A DNA stretch of 64,000 bases from Doryteuthis pealeii. Lineage: Eukaryota > Mollusca > Cephalopoda > Myopsida > Loliginidae. Made by a program: the position numbers and the translations under genes. The stretch covers positions 133,974,833 through 134,038,832 of the forward strand of contig CM042139.1 in NCBI GenBank assembly GCA_023376005.1. The letters are read 5' to 3'. Positions 35,540 through 45,689 of the stretch are shown here, one piece after another (within the stretch, counting starts at the first letter, position 1; each line of letters begins with the position of its first letter). The notes under the pieces are model-generated. The model did not search any database, was not told the origin of the DNA, and saw only the letters and a list, made by a program, of their open reading frames with translations.

Positions 35540-35890
35540 GGTAAATCTCCGTTGGGGGAATAACCCGCAGGTGTCAAAGGGGTCACTTCCAGTGGCGTTT
35601 GACAGGGGTTGTTTGGAATTCCCGGAGTCCTCGTTACCCTCTCTCCGGTGCTGAAGACAGCTCTGGGGTTGTGTAGGTTCCTAGAGAGTGCAACTGCTAA
35701 CCAAGTACTTCCAGGCCTGCTTTTGCTATTGTGGACTGTATGGACCCTGTCCGTAGTCCTGATAGTTCTTGTCCAAGTGGTGAAGAAAATTCTGTTGGGG
35801 GAATAACCCTCTGGTGTCAAAGAGGTCACTTCCAGTGACGTTTGACAGGGTTTGTCTGGATTCTTGGAGCGTCTCAGCTTCAGAAGAACT
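35540..35890 (-). repeat. Tandem ~240-bp duplication upstream of the ORF
   Basis: GTTGGGGGAATAACCC, TCAAAGGGGTCACTTCCAGT and GACAGGGTTTGT-type blocks appear twice (35553-35640 and 35795-35880). A minus-strand open frame spans both and runs into the right LTR-like repeat (35443-36003); it is probably a leader rather than a protein. Confidence 0.7.
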
Positions 35891-35907
35891 TCCAGGCCGC
35901 TTTTTAC

Positions 35908-36144
35908 TGTCACGCCTCTTGAAATTGTGTCTGACTCTATTGCCAGGGATCGAGACACAATTTCGTCGCAGTGTAGTTTAACCCCTTCTGCCAGTAAACA
36001 CAAATAACCTTTGGGTGTAGTTATAATGAATTTATTCAGCAGGAAAGGGGTAAAAAGCGGGTGACCGTAATAAACTTCTTAGAGGGAGAAGTCAGCAACA
36101 CGTCTGATGGGTGTCGAGGCAAGGTAGAAGAAGGCGTTACGACA
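35908..36144 (+). repeat. LTR of a Ty3/gypsy element (right copy of LTR-like repeat)
   Basis: Read on the plus strand the repeat begins TGTCACGCC and ends GGCGTTACGACA, i.e. TG...CA with short inverted ends typical of LTRs. The next bases GTGGCGACAGGAT (from 36145) resemble gypsy primer-binding sites, and a plus-strand gag follows. It is shorter than the left copy because of a ~650-bp internal deletion. Direction of the left pair member is less certain since its far end is deleted. Confidence 0.65.
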
Positions 36145-36184
36145 GTGGCGACAGGATACTAAGAACTTGTGACATAGTTAAAAG

Positions 36185-36490
36185 GAATTTTGGACCATAT
36201 TACCTTTAGGCACCCCTTTTTGATCTCGATTAAGAAAGGACATGTTTTTCATTTACACCGTCAATATCCGGTTGTTTCTTAGGGGTTAGGGGTTAGGGTT
36301 AGGGTTAGGGGTTAGGGGTTAGGGTTAGGGTTAGGGGTTAGGGTTAGGGTTAGGGTTTTTTTATAATTAAAAAGAAATCTAAAAAAACGTCTATTAAAAC
36401 AACCGGATATTGACGATGTAAATGAAAAACATGTCCTTTTTTAATTGAGATCAAAAAGGGGTGCCTAAAAGTCATATGGTCCGGAATTTT
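36185..36490. mobile_element. Foldback MITE with TTAGGG core, inserted in gypsy leader
   Basis: Two ~90-bp arms pair: TGGACCATATTACCTTTAGG, CACCCCTTTTTGATCTCGAT and TCAATATCCGGTTGTTT on the left mirror AACAACCGGATATTGA, AGATCAAAAAGGGGTGCC and CATATGGTCC on the right. Between them is a (TTAGGG/TTAGGGG)n array. It lies between the LTR and gag of the gypsy relic, so it inserted after that element. Confidence 0.85.
36280..36357. repeat. Interstitial telomere-type repeat (TTAGGG)n
   Basis: About 12 units of TTAGGG mixed with TTAGGGG, all in one direction, forming the loop of the surrounding MITE rather than a chromosome end. Confidence 0.95.
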
Positions 36491-36515
36491 TTTTTGTTAT
36501 CGACATTTCATCAAA

Positions 36516-37165
36516 ATGGAGGTATTGAAACTACTATTTCAACAACAGCAACGACAGCAAGAATTACAACTAAAACTACAATCAAGATTGTTGAAATTGT
36601 TACTGGAGGAAGACGCGGAAGTGGCGTTGGTGATTTTCCATTCACACCGTTCATCGCTGAGTCGATATCGGAATTCAAGTATGACGAGCAGGGTAGCCTT
36701 ACATTTGAAACATATTTCCGACAGTTTCAGGACGTCTTCGAGAAAGAATGTGTGAACTGGTAAGACGAACGTCAGACTCCTACTGAGGAAGCTAGGAACA
36801 GTTGAAAATCAAAGATACTGTAATTACACCCTGCCTCGTCGATCATCAGAAATATCGTTCAAAGGTACAGTGAAAATTTTACCAACAATATTTGGGATGA
36901 AAAGTGTCGATCTTTCACGCAAGGTATCAAGTTCTTAATCTAGCTAAGAACGTGGAATATGATTTTTCCACATATGCTAGAATAGTAAATCAAGAATGTG
37001 AAAGGTGTAAATTGAAAACATTAACGGAAAATCAGTTTAAATTTTGTGTTAGGTCTGAAGTCACCTAAGGACAAAGAAATATGAGAAAAAATGTTGGCGA
37101 AACTGGAATATGACCCCGATATAATGTTGGATATTGTACAAACGGAAATATGAATTTCCGGTTAA
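36516..37165 (+). pseudogene. Ty3/gypsy gag remnant
   Basis: Begins MEVLKLLFQQQQRQQELQLK, then after a frame change reads FIAESISEFKYDEQG and FETYFRQFQDVFEKE. After a stop it continues TNVRLLLRKLGTVE, CNYTLP, FKGTVKILPTIFG, and later YARIVNQECERCKLK. These blocks are the Gag capsid region of metazoan gypsy retrotransposons that end in an aspartic protease (recalled family pattern). At least three frame changes and stops break it. Confidence 0.85.
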
Positions 37166-37289
37166 ATTAAACAAAGCAAAGAAAAGACGACAAAAATGAC
37201 AAAGGACTTTTTCCCGGTAAAGCGAACAAAAGAAGGATGGGTAACAATAAGTTCGGAAATAGTTATCAGATCAAGAGATAAAGATGCGT

Positions 37290-37590
37290 AGGCGGTCGTC
37301 AATACAAAAGCCAGTGGGTCGAGTCGTTAGTTGGACAGTCAGGGGGAGACAGCCGACGGGAACGTGCGTGACCGGCCGGTCGCGCACCACCGCTGCCAGC
37401 GGGCAGTGAGGTTCGTCCCCCACCTTCCACCTCACCAACGCATTGTCAACCCTTGGGCAGATTCCCATTGTCAAGCTCGCCACCCACACGCACCACGAGG
37501 GAATTAAAGAAATAAAAGTTAAAAGTCCCACTACATACAGCATGTCTTGTGTCTTCGTTAAGCGACCCCATCATATATCGTCTAAGGGTT
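37290..37590. mobile_element. GC-rich insertion in the gypsy relic
   Basis: Separates the capsid part of gag from its zinc knuckle. It is much more GC-rich than its surroundings (GACCGGCCGGTCGCGCACCA) and contains AATAAA near 37511. It may be a solo LTR of another family. Boundaries are approximate and no target duplication was identified. Confidence 0.4.
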
Positions 37591-37804
37591 AGAGACGATA
37601 CCCGCAGTATACCAGCAACGTATACGATTTAGTGCCGGTAAAGAAGGCGCTACGCAACAATAACCCTATAATTTATGTCTAAGGAATGCCAGTGGGTTAT
37701 GAATCGAAAACATGATTCTGCCCGAATAGAAGAACTCAAAGTCCAAATGGAAATTCAAGCACTACATAAAATGTCCACAAACGATCCCCTCCGAATCGTT
37801 GTTA

Positions 37805-37920
37805 CGGATGCAGTGTCCTGAAGGAACTGTCATGTTTTTGTTGTGGAAGGTACGGACACACACACAAAAAAGAAAAAGAATTCTGCAAGTGCGGTCGTAA
37901 CAGGAGAAATGATAAGCGCA
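37805..37920 (+). pseudogene. Gag zinc knuckle of the gypsy relic
   Basis: One frame reads CFCCGRYGHTHKKEKEFC: Cys-X2-Cys-X4-His is intact, while the His-to-last-Cys spacing is 8 instead of 4 residues, suggesting a small insertion or decay. Confidence 0.7.
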
Positions 37921-38029
37921 TCACAGAGAATTAATCAGTGAAGATAGTTTTAGCATTCAGAGGAAGAAAAAATACGCCAAACAGGAAATTCGTATAATAT
38001 GTATATATGAACAAAAAACCAGGCAAATT

Positions 38030-38250
38030 ATAACTTGATACTGGGTCGGACTTAATGATAATATCAAAAGAAACCTGAAAAAATAGGTGCAACTAAAATG
38101 GAAAATAATTATCGCGAGGCTCGCGGTGCTTCTGGTTCAAAACTTAAAATCGAAGGCGTCATTAATTACATTTCCTTTCGGGACAAAACTGGTTAAGTAA
38201 ATGCATACATTGTTCAAGAACTGTCTTTGAATTTATGGGGGGGGGGGGTC
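38030..38250 (+). pseudogene. Aspartic protease of the gypsy relic
   Basis: Shows LDTGSDLMIISKET with the catalytic Asp-Thr-Gly, then after a stop EARGASGSKLKIEGVINYI and a SFRDKTG block, matching the second half of a retroviral-type protease. A run of ~12 G at 38237-38248 disrupts the following LGLDW-like segment and may be an assembly or sequencing artefact. Confidence 0.8.
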
Positions 38251-38523
38251 TGGTTACAATTTTTTGACTTCTGGGATTAATCGATTAATTCCATTTGTCG
38301 GTCAGTAAAATTTGCCGATAAGAATATTGTGATTTTAAGAAAGAAAACGAAACGGGGTATATAGGATAATCTCCTATAATTTACTAAACAATGAAAAACA
38401 AAAAAAAAAAAAACCGTAAAAGACGTGCCAACCATGACTCCTATCCAAATTCAAAAACTTCAACAATTTTGCACAAATAAGATTTTTAAAAATAAAGAAA
38501 TCCCTAGAATTTGATTGGATAAG

Positions 38524-39208
38524 GCAAGTCCTGAGTGGTGTTTACACATATGTCCGCGCTTTGGGTTTCCAGAAGGTTTGTAAATTATTACCACCAAAAA
38601 GAAAAATACCAAATCAGAGCCGGCAGTCACTTATATAAACGGGAATACAAATCAACAAGTCAGTCTGCTCCTACTTACGCGAGTAGTGGGGTCTTTGACC
38701 AACCACTCGACATGTAAGCAGCAGGGACGTCACCACACACCACCACGGTGGGCGACTTTAGTCCCGGCTGTACGCGATGATACTTTACCTCGGCACGCAG
38801 CAGATGACCTTAAATGAACGGCGTTTTCACAACCAGCTCAACGCCAGAGATGCTGATAACATCTAGAGACGCAACAACATCCGGCCATTTTGAACCGGTT
38901 GATGACTACTATCTGAATATTATACCCATCCTGCCATTTTGACCAACAAACGAAACATTCGTCTTCAGGTTGTGAGTAATTAACACCTTTCCTGATTTAT
39001 CCACTTTTCTACCGACCAACGATCACAGAATAAATGTATTTTTTGTTATTAACCATATACCCTGTGTTTGTTATTCTTCCATTTTCTGTCTAACCTGTGT
39101 CTTTTCATTATCGTCATTCAAAATATTGTTTGCGGGGTCGGCATCCGTCCTCACCGGTCGGAATTCTCTCTTACCGACCGGAATTAACTCTCACCGAACC
39201 CCTACAAG
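38524..39208 (+). mobile_element. Candidate solo LTR inserted before reverse transcriptase
   Basis: Unrelated DNA splits the polyprotein. It has a TATA-like ACTTATATAAACGGG at ~38629, AATAAA at ~39031 and ends with repeated ACCGGTCGGAATT-type motifs and CTCACCGAACCCCTACA. Order of promoter then poly(A) signal fits an LTR. No second LTR or target duplication was identified. Confidence 0.4.
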
Positions 39209-39546
39209 TACCAAAATGTGTGTTCTGGGGAACTCAGAGTATGCACTAAAGCAAAAGCGTCTTAACATAAGAGACAAACCAAATTCGATTTTTAGACCCA
39301 AAAGACCAGTTCCTTTTGCTGCCATTGAGACAGTAAACAAAGAATTGGACAGACTACAAAATCTTGGAGTCATTTTTCCAGTTGAAATCTCAAGTTGGGC
39401 AGCATCCACTGTAATTGTAAATCGTTCTGGAAAATTATGGCTATTTGCAGACTTTTCAACGGGATTTAATGACGCACTACAAGACCACAAGTACCTTCTC
39501 CCAACGGCCGAAGAGGTTTTCGCAAAATTAAAAAAGAGGGAATCTC
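39209..39546 (+). pseudogene. N-terminal reverse transcriptase of the gypsy relic
   Basis: In frame: FRPKRPVPFAAIETVNKELD, RLQNLGVIFPVEISSWAAST, VIVNRSGKLWLFADFSTGFN, DALQDHKYLLPTAEEVFAKL. These are the entry blocks of the RT domain (RPVP, ELDRL..LGVI.PV..S.WA.P, ADFSTGLNDAL..YPLP..). It stops before the YxDD catalytic block, so RNase H and integrase are missing. A nearby ATG at 39126 belongs to the inserted LTR-like sequence, not to the protein. Confidence 0.88.
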
Positions 39547-39552
39547 TATAAA

Positions 39553-39874
39553 TGTCACACAGCTGGGAATAGTTGAACGTATCGGTAAGGTTATGTATGT
39601 GAAGAAAAGGTCTACATAAAAGACATATCAACCAAATACGACGGAAGTATGACGCTATGCCATCATTAGAGTGTCTGTGTGAGATTTCCCTATTACAACC
39701 ACAGGTTGTTTGACTTACATTGGGAGATGTTGAAGTGGACTCGTCAATCCTTAATATAAAGTGAAAGTTACTACGTTCGTGGCAGAAAGCCAGCTCGGGT
39801 TTGAGCAATAAAGTGTGTACTGTGATTTACTACGGTGTTGTTCTTTCGTGTACATCGAAGAACGCGTTACAACA
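39553..39874 (+). repeat. Candidate LTR, TGTCACACAG...GTTACAACA
   Basis: Starts TGTCACAC and ends CGTTACAACA, parallel to the TGTCACGCC...GTTACGACA ends of the LTR at 35908, with AATAAA near 39810. A purine tract (AAAAAAGAGGGAA) sits ~10 bp before it. It could be the 3' LTR of the same or a related element after loss of the rest of pol, or a separate solo LTR. No target duplication was found. Confidence 0.45.
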
Positions 39875-39964
39875 CACTGGCTCCTTAAGCCTAGCGAATT
39901 CCATGTGCGAAAAGTGCACACTTTCTGAAGACAAAACCGACAATGACTGGAATCAATTCTAAGT

Positions 39965-40210
39965 ATGTATTTGCCTACTCTCTGCGGCACAAGGTGAATT
40001 TTTAAGTTAAATACAGCTGGTGTGAATTCAGTGGTTTCATTTTCCTAGACTGGTTGTCTTACCAAGCCTAACAAGCCCAGTCTACCCTTCTATTCATCCA
40101 TAGTTAGAAAGAGAACAGATGGATTCATGCCTTACTCAAATGCATTAGCGTGAAGTGAAACGCAAATAACTTCGTCCAGGATTTGAGCTTGAGTCACCGA
40201 TTCCATTTCC
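39965..40210 (-). repeat. tRNA-derived SINE
   Basis: Minus-strand B-box CTCAAATCCTGG near 40190, body CTAACTATGGATGAATAGAA and GGCTTGGTAAGACAACC, tail near 39970 with GCCGCAGAGAGTAGGCAAA. Confidence 0.7.
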
Positions 40211-40834
40211 TAAGTGCACAAGTCTCTTTTTTCTTTTACTCAACCCACTATACCAAAACGACTCAAATTCAGAAAGGAATCCATACGAAATACCTTAACT
40301 ATAACTTGAAATATTGACATTAAGAATTTGAATATTTCTATTTTTATACTTGTCAAAAATGCGAGTATGAATTCTTGATGACGAAGAACGTTCCTAGGAA
40401 CAATAAAGGCATGTTACCTAAAACCTCTATTGAAATAAAACCGGTGTATCGATTGTCTGCCCCTGTTGGGATGGACTTGTGTTCAAAAGGGTTATCTTCC
40501 CTTGTCACTAGGGTTTTTCGCCACTAGGTGACACTACTAGCTGGGTATTCAAACAGCAGCCTGGGAATTTCTCTCTCTATTTTCTCTTGGTCTAGCATCC
40601 ACAAAAGATGGACTAGACGCGTGGTGTCTCTGTCCATTAAGTGGGGACCTTGCTCCCAACCAACTATCAGTAAGTGACTATCATATTCTTCATGAACTCT
40701 TTCTCACTTCCAAAGGACTTTAGTCCTATCTGTTTTGTATAATGTCATATATGTCAAACTCCACGTGCTCAGACAATAAAGTCTGTATTGTTATTATGTT
40801 GTACCTCTTTGTTCGGATTCATTCATATATATAT

Positions 40835-41065
40835 AAGCGTGGGCTAGTGGTTAGAGTCGTGGAAATGGACTCGTTGATTCGAGTTCAATTCCTAGACGAA
40901 GCTGTTGGCATTTCACATAGCGCTAATACCCTTGGGAAAGGTATGAATCCATATATTCTCCCTCCAGCTATGGGTTAAATAGTAGGACAGACTGGGCTCT
41001 TCAGCCTTGGGTAGGTAACCAGTCTAGGAGAGGGATAACTCTGAATTCAAAATTCCTGAGGTCGG
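40835..41065 (+). repeat. tRNA-derived SINE
   Basis: Head AGCGTGGGCTAGTGGTTAGA, B-box GAGTTCAATTCC, body TTTCACATAGCGCTAATACC, CTATGGGTTAAATAGTAGGA and CCAGTCTAGGAGAGG. Plus orientation of the same family as 56830-57090, truncated at the tail. Confidence 0.8.
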
Positions 41066-41429
41066 TCGTTGATTGGGTTTGTGGCAACCCTTGGTGCACC
41101 AATTCTTTCCTATCGACTGTGCCAAAAAGTGTGGATGGTCCAACACAAGCCTTCACCACTATAAACAAATCACTGTGTGGGTGTTCATTGTGTGTGTGAA
41201 CCCTCATGCGTTGAAAATCGACGAGAGAGTCCATATATATATATATATATATATATGCACCTACGTTGGAAGGTCACTCTGAGCCTTCTAACGTATTATA
41301 AGAACCACACATTATATTTAAATCTTATACCGGCAATCATTTGCTAAATTCATATTTTCTTTGTCTTTTTCAGTGTGTGACTTCAGAGTTGTTTATTCCA
41401 GCATATCATCATCGTCAGGATCACCAAGA

Positions 41430-41660
41430 AGTGCCTTCTCTGTCTCTATCTCTCTCAGCCATCGCTCTTGGTAGGTCCTCTAGATGACACCCAGTGTCCA
41501 CACAAAGCTGGTTAATGTAGTTTTTTTGCTGGTCGGCTAACACTGGTGTGTCCTCGTGTAGGAGTCCATAGATGAACATCGTTTATGATTTCGTCTTTAC
41601 TTCTCCAGCAATATCTAGCATGTCGACTTCGTCTTAATTGGATAGTTTGTGCGATGGGGC
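41430..41660 (-). pseudogene. LINE 3' end remnant
   Basis: Complements of the LINE tail blocks are seen in order: CTCTTGGTAGGTCC, CCACACAAAGCTGG, ACACTGGTGTGTCC and TTCGTCTTTACTTCTCCAGC. This is the RRTRHAGHCWRS family, heavily decayed. Confidence 0.6.
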
Positions 41661-42094
41661 TAAGTGGCCGGACAGCTATTTACAGTTTTTTTTTTAACAG
41701 CAAGTAACCACACCAGTCCAGAACAAAGTAGTCATACTTCCTGTTCACTGGTAACCTACCAATATTCCCTACTATCAACCCAAACCACATACACCCATTA
41801 TTGTCTGGGGTGTACGTGTTGTATGTGTTTGTTGGTAAAATGAACATAAATCACAAAATAAAGAATCACACCCTTTCTTTTCACGTGTCGGTTTTATTTT
41901 TATTCCTTGGAAGAAAGTACTCTTGGTATTTACCGTTTAGTTCATTTGTGTGAAGGTTAGGGTAATTTAGTTACAAGTGTCTGGCCAAGTCAATGTGTCA
42001 CATAATTGGGTGTTTGTGTGCTACTTCGATATCTCTGGGTTCTATGAGCCGCTGAGAAAAGTGTCCATCCACCAGCGAAGTTTGCGGTAAAATG

Positions 42095-42097
<3 letters not shown>

Positions 42098-42168
<71 letters not shown>
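42098..42168. repeat. (GA)n microsatellite
   Basis: Pure array of ~35 units. LSLSLS-type ORFs over it are artefacts. Confidence 0.97.
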
Positions 42169-42170
<2 letters not shown>

Positions 42171-42309
42171 TGGCCTTTCACCGGAAATTTAGAATCCAGG
42201 GGTCAGGTGATCAAAATTTCTTGCACATTGAGAAAAATATAAATTCATACTCTTTATTTTTAGTTTCATCATTTTACTTATTTATTTAAAAAATATATTT
42301 AATTTTTTT

Positions 42310-42507
42310 TCCTCTCACAAACCATCCGAATAAAACGAACAAGATATGCTGGACACTGCCAGAGAAGCAATGACTCACTCATGTGACATTCTCCTGTGGA
42401 CACCTACACATGGACACATCAGTGTAGACTGATAAACCTATATCAATCAGCTCTGTACGGAATCTGGATGCTGCGCGGAGGACCACCCAAAGGTGATGAC
42501 CGATATT

Positions 42508-42511
<4 letters not shown>
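42310..42511 (+). pseudogene. LINE 3' end running into (GA)n
   Basis: The clearest copy of this LINE tail: TIRIKRTRYAGHCQRSNDSL, frame change, DILLWTPTHGHISVD, two stops, TYINQLCTESGCCAEDHPKV and MTDIDE, immediately followed by (GA)n. Matches the recalled LINE order RRTRHAGHCWRSKDEL..DILLWTP..GH...TYI.QLC.DTGC..EDLP.AMDD. Confidence 0.85.

Positions 42512-42567
<56 letters not shown>
42511..42567. repeat. (GA)n microsatellite at LINE 3' end
   Basis: Begins at the last codons of the LINE fragment on its left. Confidence 0.97.
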
Positions 42568-42570
<3 letters not shown>

Positions 42571-42784
42571 TGGATATCCGTACTACCAGCGCGACCAGAT
42601 GATGATTTATTTCAGTTTATTATTTTTAAAATTTTTTTATAGATTTTATTTTATTCATTTCATTTCCTTTTATTTTATTTTTCTATGCCAGCACACACTC
42701 AAACTACTGCACTGAGTTCGTTCTATACAGGGTGCTCCATAATTTTAGCCTTGTACTCTACTTAGATATGCTGAGTAAACATTC

Positions 42785-42985
42785 TGACGTGTAAAATTTA
42801 CCCCCTATATTTAACACAATAAAACTTGAATAAAGGTTAATATTATCTTTAAAAAATCATCAGGAGTTTTTTTTAATGTTTCTTCTTTTGAATGGTCCAA
42901 AAAGTTTGGAGATAATATTAATCTTTATGCAAGTTTCATTGTGTTAAATATAGGGGGTAGGGTAAATTTTACACATCAGATTGGA
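42785..42985. mobile_element. Foldback MITE, GTAAAATTTACCCCC type
   Basis: TGTAAAATTTACCCCCTATA and TTTAACACAATAAAACTTGA on the left mirror TGCAAGTTTCATTGTGTTAA and GGGTAGGGTAAATTTTACAC on the right, ~80-bp arms around a ~40-bp centre (AATCATCAGGAG). No ORF. Confidence 0.8.
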
Positions 42986-43579
42986 CATCCCTAGTAAACA
43001 TCATTGTCTTTATGAGAAGAGCGACAAACTCTGCTATTACGTACCATTTAGTAATAGCGTGTGTTTTTATTTAAATTTTTTTCTTGTTCTACTTAGGAGT
43101 TAGGAAAATAAATGTGCGGAAGCGACCTTTGGACGTGGATGGTATTTTAGAGCTATTAGCGTCGCGACATGTCTGGTGACGGCACGCCAAAGGAGTAAGG
43201 TTATTCGAGGTTCAGCACCCTCCTTAACCTTATGACATTTATCAATATACAAATATATTACGACTTTTATACTTACTGTTGTTGTTGGTATTTTTTTTTC
43301 TTGTTTCATATTTTTTGTGTGTCTATGCGCATGCGCCCGTGTAAAACAAAGTAAACATCTTAATTATGACCCTTTTATGGACTTGACAAGAACGGTTAGC
43401 CATGTTTTATCAAGTAATTGTATTGTCTTAAATTTCAGATGTGCGATTCAAAAGGCTTTTAATGACGCTGTTTTAGAGATCTTACACAACAATGTATTAA
43501 TCAACTGCACCGTCCTCATCCTGTCGGAGGGGTTTAAAATACGCTGACTGTATCTCCTACAGATGAGCAAAAACTCCTT

Positions 43580-43680
43580 CCACCCGAAAAAGAGGTGTTA
43601 CGGATAGGACACTAAAGTGGTGAGGTTCTAGTTCTTGAAATCTGGGGAGTGTGGAGTACTTTCGGTATTTTATTTTCGCA
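43580..43680 (-). repeat. Dispersed CTCCACACTCCCC repeat fragment
   Basis: CCGAAAAAGAGGTGTTACGG, GACACTAAAGTGG and GGGGAGTGTGGAGTAC; minus form of the element at 63680-63810. Confidence 0.6.
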
Positions 43681-43934
43681 AAAATGAAATAAATTGTGAC
43701 GTTGTAAGTCTCAGCACCCCCACCAAGAGAAAACAATTTTACTGAATTTTGGGAGGAATATGGTAATTAATTTTCTGTAAGTCACCAATTAAAAACTAAC
43801 ATTTGCAGAACTATCGAATTCTATGACTGCTCCTGTTGCATCAATAAGTAATTACTGATGATAATAATAAGGATTAAAAGTTATGCCCCTTGTTGTTGGT
43901 AGCTCCTGTTTGAATATTTTGGTAATATAGTTAT

Positions 43935-44172
43935 TTACTAAGCTTAACTTAGATGTGGCACAAGGCCAGATTATGGGGCGCCCAGTGAGAATCGAACTCA
44001 CTAACAATGGTCTGCGAGTCTAGCTTGCTAACCATCACACCACGTGATATAGTTATTTACTAAGCTTTGCTTAGATGCGGCACAAGGCCAGAAGTATAGG
44101 GCGCCCAATGAGAATCGAACTCACTAACAATGGTTTGCGAGTCTAGCTTGTTAACCATTACACCACGTGATA
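43935..44172 (-). repeat. Tandem pair of short SINEs, TTTACTAAGC family
   Basis: Two ~110-125-bp copies lie head to tail (43935-44040 and 44048-44172). Each has TTTACTAAGC, GGCACAAGGCCAGA, GAGAATCGAACTCACTAACA (B-box complement) and ACCATTACACCACGTGATAT. They differ by only a few bases and share the ATATAGTTATTTAC junction, as from a local tandem duplication. Confidence 0.85.
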
Positions 44173-44809
44173 TAAGCCGTGCTGCAATCCATCACTTAAA
44201 TTTATAGACTAAGCAAGGTCGCGTGGTTTAAACCTCAGCCAATCAACAGCCCGAATACGTGGTTGGTTAACTACTTAATCGCTGATATTGACAGATATCC
44301 ATTTGCACTCATTGACGAACGACCTGCAAGACTGAGGAACACCAAGGAACAACCAAAGGATTCATACCCAATATTAAGGGACACTAAGGAGCAACCAAAG
44401 GATTCTTCACTAAGGATTGCGCTCTGCTTAACACAAAGGATCTCCGCTGGACATCGCTGTTGCTTGAAGCCTAAGGAAGGCCACAAAAATTGTAATAGTT
44501 CTCGTATGAGAGCACCTCAGCAGGGAGTCTTAATAAAGTTGTTAAACTGTTACTACATGTTTGTTGTCGCTCCGAGTATCCAGACGTATCAACCCGAAGT
44601 AAACGACGTTGCTTAGATAAATACATAACTTGTGTATGAAACAACGCTTGCCACAACCCACTCTAGGGAGATTTTCAGCCAGTTACCTTCATTTAAAGTG
44701 AAATTTCCATATCCTACACTGTTAGAGCAAACAAATAAAATACAAACTTCAAAACAAAACTTAGGCCTTACATATTCAAAAGCAAGTCCCCATAGAAAAA
44801 ACACCCGAT

Positions 44810-45080
44810 AAAGAGGTGTCCTGGATTGGACACTAAAGTGCATCTGATGGTGAGGCTACAGTTATGGAGATCTGCGGAGTGTGGAGAACCGCTTCATTGC
44901 CATTACTCCCAAGTCCACTCTTATATAAATGATTTTAAGCCTCACGGGTTGCCACCCACGGTCAACAGGTGGCCTAACGGTGTGTGTGTGTGGGGATTTT
45001 ACCCCTCTGTAGAGGTGCAGTCGGTATATTCTACAGCCCCAGCCGACCGGGCGGATGACATTTCTAGCGGCTTCTCTCTT
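44810..45080 (-). repeat. Dispersed CTCCACACTCCCC repeat
   Basis: Fuller minus-strand copy: GAGGTGTCCTGGATTGGACA, CTAAAGTGCATCTGATGG, GCGGAGTGTGGAGAACCGC, TCACGGGTTGCCACCCACG. It continues with a segment not seen in other copies. Confidence 0.6.
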
Positions 45081-45464
45081 AGATACTGAAAAAAAGAAAA
45101 GAAAAAAAATCGTTCGAGTGATAATCTCTGGCCTTAATCCCCCCCCCCCCGGACAAGCTTACAGAAAATCTGCAGGGTGCTATGACCTTGCCGAGACCTG
45201 TCATTAACTGTTGCCTTGTCAGTGATCTGGTTGGATTACTAGTCGAATGAAGCATCGGACTGTCACAAACGAATCACACATTTGTGCGGGGTCCCGGCGG
45301 TGGGTGGAATGAAGCACGCGCGAACCTATCACATAATACATGATATCAGGTTCTCCCTTAATTTTATCTGGGACGCTATTTTGTTATCATTTGATTTATG
45401 TCACTGAGGATTTTTTTTAATTCTCTTGTTTGGTACTTTTTACGCAGGTAGTTTTCCTTGCTCG

Positions 45465-45470
<6 letters not shown>

Positions 45471-45560
<90 letters not shown>
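45471..45560. repeat. (GA)n microsatellite
   Basis: About 44 uninterrupted units, the longest GA array in the window. Confidence 0.97.
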
Positions 45561-45563
<3 letters not shown>

Positions 45564-45689
45564 TTCGGATGGTGCTATAGCCATTTACCATATTAATCAT
45601 GTAATACAATACAGGCTTGTCCATGCAGTTAGTTTGTCGGTATCAAAGCAGACGAGGAGACAAAATGGCGTCTGATTTTTGTAAATATT

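Noticed and set aside
35443..36003. 186-codon minus-strand ORF as a separate gene
   Set aside because: It reads through a tandem duplication and an LTR-like repeat and has no recognisable domain; more likely a leader of the adjacent element.
36280..36357. Chromosome end or fusion point marked by TTAGGG repeats
   Set aside because: The array is the loop of a foldback MITE inside a retrotransposon, so it is interstitial and transposon-borne.
38850..38965. Hammerhead-like TTGATGA...CGAAAC...GTC
   Set aside because: Core starts TTGATGA instead of CTGATGA, the spacing of core to GAAA is over 60 nt with no stem II, and stem I does not pair.
39191..39808. 205-codon minus-strand ORF
   Set aside because: Antisense of the reverse transcriptase fragment and of the adjacent LTR-like sequence.
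45430..45675. ORFs of alternating Arg-Glu or Ser-Leu over GA arrays (also at 24467, 41990, 42506, 62164, 62980)
   Set aside because: Translations of dinucleotide microsatellites.
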